DNA of 64,000 bases, taken from the NCBI GenBank assembly GCA_949987565.1, contig OX465110.1:3892148-3956147 (forward strand). The letters are read 5' to 3'. Both the position numbers and the translations under genes were made by a program. The stretch comes from Luidia sarsii (Eukaryota > Echinodermata > Asteroidea > Paxillosida > Luidiidae). This document shows positions 1-8,500 of the stretch, piece after piece (the first letter of the stretch is position 1; every line of letters starts with the position of its first letter). The notes beneath the pieces were generated by a model. The model saw only the letters and a list, made by a program, of their open reading frames with translations. It did no database searches and had not been told where the DNA came from.

Positions 1-1063
1 TGTAGTGCTGGGGATTGTTGAGTTGGCGATTGGCTTCATCAATATATTTTTGGCGATCCATGATTACTACGGCTGACCCTTTATCTGCTGGCTTGATAAT
101 GATGTCACCGCGGGAACGTAGAGTGTTGAGAGCAAGACGTTCTTCCCTAGGGAGATTGTCGTGGGGCTTACGGGTAAGATGAGAGGAGTTGGAAACTTGA
201 GAACTGACTGCTTGCACATACGTTGCAAGGGCTGGAACACGGTTCTTGGGGGGGACCCAGGTGCTTTTTACGCGGAAAGGTTCTTCTTTACGGGAGCCAG
301 AATCGAAGAAGAACTCAGTCAGACGAAGTCTGCGGTAATACTCAGTGAGATCTTGACTGAGCATTACTTGGTCAACTTTGGGGGGAGTAGGACAAAAGTT
401 CAAGCCCTTGGAAAGTAACGTATGCTCTGCGTCAGTTAGAGAAGAAGAGGAAAGGTTGACAACAGTGTTAGTGGGGGGTAAAGGTGTAGACTGGGGACTG
501 CGTCTGAAGCGGTTGTGTCTGCGTTGTTTGGCAACAAGGCCACCAATCTTCTTGTTTCTCCTGTCGGTGAGAACAGAATTGAGGTTAGAGAGACCTTTCT
601 CAATCTCATCACTGAGATCCTTGTACTGGCTTTCAGAACAGCTGGAGCGTAGTTTTGAGTCCAGATTAGCAATGTCCTGGTGGACAGACTGAAGGGTGAT
701 TTCACATTGCTCAGAGAGGACCTTGATGAGCTGAATGGAAGCACTATAAAGAATTTGATTCCATTTTTTCTGTAGGTTGGGGGAGAGTTTTCCAATTTGG
801 GGGGTGTGAGATATCTGTAAGCCAGTAGGGATCAGGCGAGAGACTGAGAAAAAGTTGTAGTTGTCTTGATGGAAAGTGTACCGAAGAGCCTTTTCTTGCA
901 GTTTCCTAAGTTGAAAGAAACAGTTAGGGTTGTTCATGTTAGTAAGAGCAAAAAACAAGAGACAAACACAGAACGCAGACTTACATACCAACGGACGGAC
1001 AGACTTACATACACACGTAGACAGGTCAGCAAGGAGGATCACCACGAGGGGATACAGCAACAT
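1..1063 (-). mobile_element. Penelope-like retroelement ORF, N-terminal part, truncated by window edge
   Basis: Reading the minus strand from an ATG at 1063, one frame appears open down to base 1 (about 354 codons). I confirmed the same frame at 937, 409 and 94 but did not translate every codon. Recognisable segments in order are MNNPNCFFQLRKLQEK, a glutamine/serine-rich helical stretch, LNFCPTPPK, RRLRLTEFFFD, and IIIKPADKGSAVVIMDR at 56-106. The KPADKG block is the conserved DKG motif found upstream of the reverse-transcriptase fingers in Penelope-like elements (PLEs) and related retroelements. The RT catalytic core and any GIY-YIG endonuclease would lie left of the window. The palindromic repeat at 1081-1312 begins 18 bp upstream of the ATG, where a PLE pseudo-LTR would be expected. 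Whether the element is complete cannot be judged. Confidence 0.85.
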
Positions 1064-1080
1064 AAGGAAATGACTTAAGG

Positions 1081-1312
1081 TGATATACAAAAATGTTGCA
1101 AACTGCTTACTGACTAAAATTACCAAAATGTAAATCTAAAATTTAGTGGGCCTGACGTTTCGATCCTAGCAGGACCTTTCTCAAAGGCAGAGTGTCACTC
1201 TGCCTTTGAGAAAGGTCCTGCTAGGATCGAAACGTCAGGCCCACTAAATTTTAGATTTACATTTTGGTAATTTTAGTCAGTAAGCAGTTTGCAACATTTT
1301 TGTATATCATCT
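1081..1312. repeat. Near-perfect palindrome, hammerhead-like arms (family P), probable PLE pseudo-LTR
   Basis: Two arms of about 110 bp are almost perfect reverse complements around a GAGTGTCACTC centre. Each arm carries the family signature of GCCTTTGAGAAAGGTCC, a TGCTA loop, GGATCGAAACGTCAGGC, then an AT-rich tail ending GTAAGCAGTTTGCAACA. In the right arm GCCT (1202-1205) can pair with AGGC (1237-1240), and GGTCC (1214-1218) with GGATC (1224-1228), leaving GAAAC and GTC unpaired between them. This resembles a hammerhead fold. At least a dozen related copies lie elsewhere in the window. Confidence 0.9.
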
Positions 1313-1449
1313 AATACTTAAAATTTTCGAAAAAATAAATAAAATAAAATTGATTTGTAATCGAATTGTGAAGATACTTTAACTTCAGGCGTTGTTTACT
1401 CAAAAAGTGTTTTGGTTGGATATTCCTCATGTCGTTGTGCCGGGTCACA
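1312..1449. repeat. Truncated copy of the 252-bp inverted-repeat element (family F)
   Basis: This matches the right part of the complete copies at 18498-18747 and 61014-61265 and ends with the same GTTGTGCCGGGTCACA terminus. The left half is absent and the family P palindrome abuts it. Confidence 0.75.
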
Positions 1450-1560
1450 AAAAAATGATAAATAATGATTAGGCATCTGTTTACATAAACTAGTGCATCA
1501 CCGACCGGTGAGGGCGCTAACCAAAACAATCCGACTTTCGTCCAAGGCCCTTTTCCAAAA

Positions 1561-1743
1561 CGCAGTGGCTGTTGTTACGGCAGTCGTCCGTGTGGTTCCC
1601 TGACTTCACAGTATTTGTTAGGATGTTTAGCTCTTGGAACCAGACTATCAGCTAATAGACTGGTTCAACCAGCCTGCAATGCTGACGAAATACAATCAAG
1701 TCAGGGAACCACACCGACGACTGCTGTAACAACAGCCACTGCG
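1561..1743. mobile_element. 183-bp MITE with long terminal inverted repeats, 9-bp target duplication (copy 1)
   Basis: Terminal inverted repeats of about 44 bp begin CGCAGTGGCTGTTGTTACGG. The element is flanked by TTTCCAAAA on the left and TTTCCAAAT on the right, a 9-bp duplication with one mismatch. A second copy of exactly the same length is at 36037-36219. It is non-coding, so a non-autonomous DNA transposon. Confidence 0.85.
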
Positions 1744-1989
1744 TTTCCAAATTTAAACCCGTCTTTGGCTCAGGCTCCAACAATTTGTCCTTTCTTTCGT
1801 CCATCTTTAAAGTACAAGGCATGCAAACGGGAGGCCTCTGGTTTTTGAAAATGGCCCAAGATGAGCACTATTTTGTATAATAATTATGGTATAATTATTG
1901 TAACATATGAAATCATTTCAAAGTGCATTGATCCATTATGGTGCATCATTGTAAACGTAAAGAGGGAAATTATTATATATAGAGTTCCT

Positions 1990-2105
1990 CCGGTTCTTTT
2001 CAGAACCACACTTACTCACAAAAGAGAATTTACATGGTGTCACCGCAAACCTACTTATCCTGATATTCTCACCATGCAAACCTTCAAATCTCATTTGGCA
2101 ATTAT
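1990..2105 (+). repeat. Dispersed repeat with histone-type 3' stem-loop (family H)
   Basis: It contains GGTTCTTTTCAGAACC, a 6-bp stem with a TTTC loop, followed by an AAAAGAGA purine block and the family sequence TTTACATGGTGTCACCGCAAAC. Related copies are near 21.1, 24.1, 31.35, 40.7 and 47.8 kb. Confidence 0.7.
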
Positions 2106-2494
2106 TGTGCTAGTCAGGTTCTTTCCTCACCCGTTTTTGTCTTAGTGATGTTCATTACCCTGGCAACCGGAACTGGCTTTCCGCTTGCACATTGCCAAGG
2201 TGAGAATGGGCCATACTTTACTACGGTATTTCCATCTTTTACCGCGATAAACCCATAACTTGTAAAGTGGTTTTTCGTCCAATAGTTTATTTCATTCAGC
2301 ACGATGCAGCTTTGAATCGGACACAATCTTTATATCAATTAATCTACTTTTGTAAAATAGTTCATCGTTATAATTATTAAAAAAAAAAAGTATAGAGCAG
2401 AATAAAGGCTAGATATATACCTGAACATTTTAGCGTCATTTTTTTAATGGGTTTTAAGCAATAATTATTGCCTTTATAGTTTACAATAAGAAAA

Positions 2495-2650
2495 TTATTT
2501 TGACTGGACCGCTGGCTGAAACTGAGACAAGTGGTTTTGCGTACCAGCGCATTTTACCCTCTGACTTGGTCTGAGCCATACATCCCTTTGAATAGTGGTC
2601 TGCCCAAAACAGTCAACTTGTCTTTGACAGTCAGTTTTTCTTGAGAAAAA
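2495..2650 (-). repeat. tRNA-derived SINE B, minus orientation, diverged
   Basis: In reverse complement it shows the family body (tRNA-like GGATAGCTCA..., then GTCCAGTCAAAG). Other copies are at 7715, 10925, 12085, 17545, 28310, 30105, 46960, 54625 and 56010. Confidence 0.6.
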
Positions 2651-3250
2651 ATGCCCGCTTCGTGCTCCCACTGTATTCACGTATACCTAGTGGTTCTCGA
2701 GTGAGGGGTGCTGCGTGCAGCACACTAAATCAACCCAAGATAGGGCTCCGCCGAGCTGATTATCATAAAGTGTGGAACCGCAACGTTATTTTTTTGATAA
2801 GGGATCTTTGGAGGCTAATTAACCGGTACATTGTAGAATAGGTGAAACTTAAGACAACTTGGGGTTCAATCTTCAATTTCGTGTGTAATTTGGAACATAT
2901 CTGGCTTTGAATATGGCCATTTTCTGGCTGTAGAAGTGGAGGGGTCCATCCCAAAATCCTCGCAGAAATTTGGCTTGGATGGCTACACATTTGGGGGTGT
3001 TTTTTTCAGGGGGTAATTAGCAAAACAAACTAAACGGCTTAAGGCAAAATGATTGCAAAGAATCTGAGAGATGAAGGTCCAAACTACAATGATCAGTATA
3101 GCTACAAGAACTGAGAAACTTCTGGGTGTGGAGTAATTGACTTTGAAAGTGAGTGTTTTTGTAGAGCTCGATTAATTTTAGTGTTCTGCACCCGAGCTAC
3201 TGTAAACAAGAAACAGCGCCCTCTACGGCCAATTAAAGCCATTGGGTACA
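2651..3250. other. Intergenic stretch, nothing recognised
   Basis: This stretch has no supported exon, RNA gene or clear repeat. The short open frames on both strands lack splice context and recognisable protein features. Confidence 0.4.
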
Positions 3251-3263
3251 GTTCCCTGGCGAC
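3251..3263 (+). promoter_or_regulatory. RFX-type X-box candidate
   Basis: GTTCCCTGGCGAC fits the X-box pattern RYYNYY-N-RRNRAC at every position. X-boxes bound by RFX factors mark promoters of ciliary genes. It is followed at once by an AATGGCGG (YY1-like) motif and lies about 2.0 kb upstream of the first coding exon of the WDR97-like gene. A second, weaker match, ATTACCCTGGCAAC, is at 2154-2167. Confidence 0.45.
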
Positions 3264-3493
3264 GAAATAATGGCGGATTAGACAACCGGGCAGACGTCAA
3301 GTCCCAACGGTTCGTGACCAGAGAGTTGTCGAGAAACTCGCAAGTTGTACGCGCTGGACTGTACGGCAGCTGCACGCTGGCAGTGGCAGGATTTCCCTCG
3401 GGGCACATAGAATTCTTCTGCTACGTCCACAACTGTGAATTTGTGAACTTATAGCTGACCGAACTCGGACCACCAAGCTGTGTAAAACAAGTT
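3264..3493 (+). other. Possible non-coding first exon of the WDR97-like gene
   Basis: This is a GC- and CpG-richer island than its AT-rich surroundings. It is bounded on the right by a strong donor, GTAAGT at 3494-3499. The first coding exon starts at an acceptor (ending at 5285) only 9 nt before its ATG, so an upstream 5' UTR exon is required; this is the best candidate seen. The transcription start is unknown. Confidence 0.35.
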
Positions 3494-3499
3494 GTAAGT

Positions 3500-3606
3500 A
3501 ACACTAATAATATAGTAATACATAATACTATTTAATAATAATAGTAATACTTGTAATACTATTACTAATATAGTAATACTAATAGTAATACTAACAACAG
3601 TGTAAA
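3500..3606. repeat. TAATAGTAATAC-type AT microsatellite
   Basis: The stretch consists of irregular iterations of TAATA, AGTAATAC and ATAGTAATAC. Confidence 0.75.
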
Positions 3607-3607
3607 T

Positions 3608-3702
3608 AGTCCGAGTAACTTGGACCCTTACATAAGTGACAATCGCCCTTTTAAAAAAAAAAATTAAAAGGGCGATTGTAAGGGTCCAAGTTACTCGGAC
3701 TA
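3608..3702. repeat. Hairpin-forming inverted repeat
   Basis: The left arm GTCCGAGTAACTTGGACCCTTA plus CAATCGCCCTTTTAA pairs with its reverse complement across an A/T loop. The left arm carries 8 extra bases. Single arm fragments (GAGTAACTTGGA) recur at about 3780 and 3930, so this belongs to a local repeat family. Confidence 0.8.
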
Positions 3703-4049
3703 CAGTGTAAAGTGTAACTTGTATTGTTGTAAGTTCAAGTTTGAAAATTAAAGTTGTGTTATTTTTGTTTATGCCAGTCTGAGTAACTTGGAGTTGGACC
3801 CTTAAAAGTTAAATGAAAGTTAAAAATTAATTACAATTTAATTTTTTTAAGGGGGTAGGGCGATACTCCGATAGTAGACCCGATATCCTCAAGTGTGATT
3901 TTTTAAGGGCTATAGACTACTAATTAGTCCGAGTAACTTGGACCCGACAAGTCACCTTTTTTTATCAAATTTTGAAATTTGGAGGGACGGGTGACTGTGG
4001 GGTCCAAGGATCATGGCTATGCATATGCTCCTGCTTCGTCTGAAATCTC

Positions 4050-4400
4050 TGTAATGTCATCTTTGAAAAATACCCCCGACCGAAATCCCCAGATTTACCC
4101 TCCCCCCAAACACCCGTGAAACCGTCCCACGCGCCCATTGAGGATTCAGTGAGAATTACAGATTCCAATACTGGTCATTTTGTTTTATTCACGTTTGGGA
4201 AAAGGGAGAAAATTCCCCTCAGTTGACCGAGAACGGGTCAACGAGCCGAGTTTGGGTGGCCATCTTGGATTTGAAAACTGGATGACGTCACCAGGTCCGG
4301 GTGCGGAGTGGTCTGCGGAAGTGTGCGCGCGCGCTTTTGCACGCGTTCAGCCCTACGACTGTTTCCTGAACAGCAGTGCACTCGTATGCTTGCCAACTCG
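4050..4400. repeat. Sequence block shared with 45.8-46.3 kb
   Basis: The run from CCCAAACACCCGTGAAACC through ATTCAGTGAGAATTACAGATTCC to a GGCCATCTTGGATTT motif is closely repeated at 45815-46110. Here ACGACTGTTTCCTGAACAGC appears in the opposite orientation to its counterpart near 46200. Both blocks lie upstream of a gene's 5' end. Confidence 0.7.
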
Positions 4401-4699
4401 TGTGCAAATTTGAAATTGGTCAACTCGTACGCAGGTCAACTCGTACGCATGCCAACTCGTACGCAGCTTGGTCAACTCGTACGCAGTTTCGTCGACGGTA
4501 CATCAAGTTTTAATAAATTGAGTGGCCGTCGTTGCCCCACTGCCTGGCCAGAAAGCCGGGCTGCTGCCTCTGATCGTTTCCCGGTCATGTTTCTTTGCAC
4601 TCAGTAGCTCTTCCAAGATTTTCGTTTCATTTTGTTTCCTTGCCCGCTTTTGGCCGCATGCTTTGGCTTGAGATTTTTCCCCCGACTTTTACACTGAGG

Positions 4700-4950
4700 G
4701 TACTATCAGGGCTCGACCTTAGCACTAGCCCGACGGTCATTGTCTAGTAAAATGGGCCACTTTGCTAGCCCGGTGGACTAGTAAAAAGTAGACAGCGGTG
4801 TGGCAGCAAAAAACGATGAGAAAGTAGAAACTAATAATTGACTTAATAACCTTGTGTTAAACTCAATATTAATTTTGCAGGGCTAGTAAAGTTTGCTGCG
4901 GGCTAGCAAAAAAATCAATTTACTAGCCCGGTGGGCTAGTTTAGAAAACC
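4700..4950. repeat. CTAGCCCG-type foldback repeat
   Basis: Repeated direct and inverted copies of CTAGCCCG/GGGCTAGT (for example TAGCCCGGTGGACTAG and CTAGCCCGGTGGGCTAG) flank an AT-rich core. It looks like a dispersed non-coding element. Termini and target duplication were not resolved. Confidence 0.5.
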
Positions 4951-5285
4951 CTTAAGCGCAAGGCTTGACTATTATTATCAAACTAAAATCTTGCCTATTT
5001 GGAAGTCAGTGTACAGGCCTACTCCGAATGCACTATCATGTGATACCTATTTTATTTATTTTTTAGTTTTAAGTACTAAATTGATATGCTGTACCGTAGA
5101 TTTAAACATCAACTCGCCAACAAAGCTAATTTCTCCTTCCAGAAAACCCCCTCAAATTTTGAGTAGGACGTTCGTCAGCCAGCAGGTCGGAGGCCAAACA
5201 AAAAAGACAGTGGGAATGGTCAGCAGAACCCCGAGGAAAATGCCCTGAGGCCTCCCACCAAGTCACCAAGTGCCACGTCTTGCAG

Positions 5286-5531
5286 CTAGCGGAGATGAGC
5301 GCCTCAGTCGCCAAGATCCTGAGGGAGAGGGAGCGACGGCCGGGCCAGGGCGAGGGGGAGACCACCGGCCAGTACCTATGGCGAGCCCTGCGCGAGTCCG
5401 TCCGCAAGACCACCAGGGAGGTGGCCCGCGCCGACGCCGCGGATATCCACATTGGCCACGGCATGCATCACCAGCGGAAGATCAACCACGTGGACCCGCT
5501 GCTGGACGTTCTGTACAACAGAGAAACTGGG
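5286..5531 (+). CDS. WDR97: WDR97-like exon 1 (first coding exon)
   Basis: The acceptor TTGCAG ends at 5285, the ATG is at 5295 (context GCGGAGATGA) and the donor is GTAGGT at 5532. It encodes 79 residues starting MSASVAKILRERE, basic and charged, ending in phase 0. No in-frame ATG is visible upstream within the exon. Confidence 0.75.
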
Positions 5532-8500
5532 GTAGGTTAAAAAAAGAGTGTACGCTGGTGCGCAAAACCAGAGCCGGTCTCAAATACTGACTGGGAACTA
5601 TTTAGTCAATACAAACACTGTTGTAAACTGCTGACTGACTAAAATGACCTGCAATACATATATCTCAAAAGTTAGAGATTTGGGAACTATTTTGAGCATT
5701 TTTGAGAAAAAAAATTAAATGAAACAAAAAATTAGGAGGGCCTGACATTTTGATCTTAGCAGGACCTTTCTCAAAGGCAAAAACTAACTTTAGAGATTTG
5801 GGAAATATTTTGAACCATAAATTTTGAAAAACAAATAAAATAAAAAAATTGGAGGGCCTGACGTTACGATCCTAGCAGGAACTTTCTCAAAGACAGGCCC
5901 TCCTCATATTTTGGTCATTTAAGTCAGTAAGCAGTTTGCAACATTTTGGCATATTACTGTAATTTAAAAAAAAATGCCTAAATTTCAGGCCTTTTAAGGT
6001 GACTACTTTCTCTGCTGTCTACCAGGAGTATCTGACCGTCGACTGTCGCGGCATCAACGTCTACCTCAAGGACGGCCGGGCCAAGGACCATCTGGAGCCT
6101 GAGGAGCCAATCGAGAAGCTGGTCTACGCCAGCGAGGTCAAGCGCTATGTGGGCTGGACCACTAAGGACGTCCACCTGAAGGTGTGTGTGTGTGTGTGGA
6201 TGCCTTTTGGGTTGTGGATGCCAGTTGGGCATCGGTCGGTCAATGGTTACCTCTCACGTCACCCTCATCAGTATTATGCAATCACTCAATGTGTTGGCAA
6301 GCAATTAAGCTGTTTTCCCAAATGATTGTTGATGAAAATTCACACCGATTTACTCAAATTGGCACTGTGGTCATCGACTCCGTCTTTCCTCGTTGTGTGC
6401 ACAATGCAGATGTTCACCAAAGACTTTGATCTGATATCCGAAGCTAAAGCTCCCCACAAGATTCACTGCGCCCTGTACAACGAAGAGCAGAATGAGATTG
6501 TCACCGCTGGTCCGGCCTCGATCATGGTAAGAATCCCCGGCACAAACGTATGCATCCATCTCTTGCTGCCCTCCTGAATTCTCTGTTTTCAGTTCTGAGT
6601 ATCCTTAATTTTTTGACCCAGGTAAAAGGCTGTTGTTTGTTTGTTATCACATTGTTTTTTTCTCAGTCAGTTTCCCCTTTACTTTCATTGACGTCATTTT
6701 TGTTGTTGGGTGGGTTTTTTTGGGGGGCGAGCAGTCGTGGTGTTTCCGCTATGGAGCCAAGCACCTGATTCCCATGCGGTCCGTGGAGACGACAAGTCTG
6801 AGCCCCGAGGATGTCTTCACCAGGCTGGCCCTGGAGAAGACGGCCAGCCGGGCCCAGCGCTGCTTCGCCGTCCACGACGCGGGAGTGGCCATCTTCAACC
6901 TCCACGACGGCCGCCTCCTGTCCTACAAGAAGAACCTGCACGTCCGCAGCATCACCAGGTCTGTTGCCGCTTTTTCTCTCCTGTGTGTGAAACAAACTTT
7001 TCAAAGGTGACTCGCCTGTCCAATATTATGCAGTGCATTGTGTAACCGGCGGAAGTCTCCCTGTGCGCCACTATAGGCCTTTTCACACTATGAACGTCCG
7101 ATCCGTGTCAAAATCTACACAGGTCCGACCTGTGTCGAACACGAGTCACTTTCAACATGGGTCACTTTCGCTCCATTTTCACACTACTCACCGCAACACT
7201 GCATTTGCTCGACACGTGTACTGTTTCGACCCGTGTGTTGCGCGATCATTTCACACTACACACAGGATTGCACTTTCAACACGATAGATCCTATAGTGCC
7301 ATATAACTACAGTGTGATGCTGCCACGCATGCACTCGGCCGTTACGTTTCACGAGTCAAACTCAACCCAGAGACGTTCACACTACGGCTTTCAGCACGTG
7401 TCGGACTTCTCAACACGGGTCGACCGCTCTCAACCCACCTCCCGAGCAGGGTCGGTTTCAACACGTGTCGAGCGCTCTACACGGGTCGACGCCGTATCGA
7501 AATCGTGTAGTGTGAAAAGCTCAGTCTAGTGCACACTGTTCCGACACGTGTCCAACGTGGAGATTGTTCGTAGTGTGAAAAGCCCTCATGTGTCTCTGAG
7601 CATCAGCCCAGTGGCAATTCTCTTGAAATCATATACGGCAGTTAGTAGTTGAATTGCTTCTGACTGGCGCCCCCCTACCCTGGCAAAGACTAGTTGACTG
7701 TTAGGGAAGGCCACCATATAAGAGCTGGATAGCTCAGATGAAAGAGCACTGGTACGTTAATCCAGAAGTCCCGGTCAAGTCAAAGTTTTCTTTGCCAATT
7801 TTTCAATTTGATCAAAAGTTCCCAGTCAGTTTTTCCATCATGGTTTGTTTGATAGAAGCTAAACAGATGTCATCATGGGTTGCTTGTTGTCTTTTTGGTC
7901 ACCCCTTCCTCCTCCTCCTCCTCCTCTTCTCCTCAGCTTGCTCTTCTTCAACCCTCTGAAGCAGCTGATCACGGGGGCGCGGGACGGCTCCATCAAGGTG
8001 TGGGACGACAGCTGGCACCTGCTGCTGGTCTTCGTGGGGCACGGCGCGGCCGTGACGGCCCTGTGCGTCTACCCGTACGGCCCCTACATCGTGTCGGCCT
8101 CCCAGGACTGCTCCATCCGAGTCTGGAGCCTGGAGACCTGTGACGAAGTCGATATGTGAGTGGTCCTCATCCGTCCCTCCTGTCCCACTCTGCCTCCCTC
8201 GGAGTTAATGCATTTCCTTTGTTGTTTTTTTGGGTCAAGTCAAACAACGATTAGTTTCTCATCCAAACTTTTGGTAAAAAGGAGGACGCGGACCATTTTT
8301 ATTTTTTTTCCTTTTCCAAAACAATATTTTCCCCAAAAGATGGGTAGTTTAATTTCTAGTCGTTTTTAGGTAAGGTACGATATACTGGGTATAGGCTGTG
8401 CATGTGTGAGGTTCAACGGCTGGAGACAGCGAAAATCAATCGAAATTGTGTCTTTTTATCATTTTTGTCTAAATTAAAAAATAAAAAGAATTGATGCGAT

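Noticed and set aside
2114..2326. 70-codon minus-strand frame with plausible composition (SYGFIAVKDGNTVV)
   Set aside because: No family recognised, isolated, and no matching exons around it; it overlaps a possible X-box. Left unannotated.
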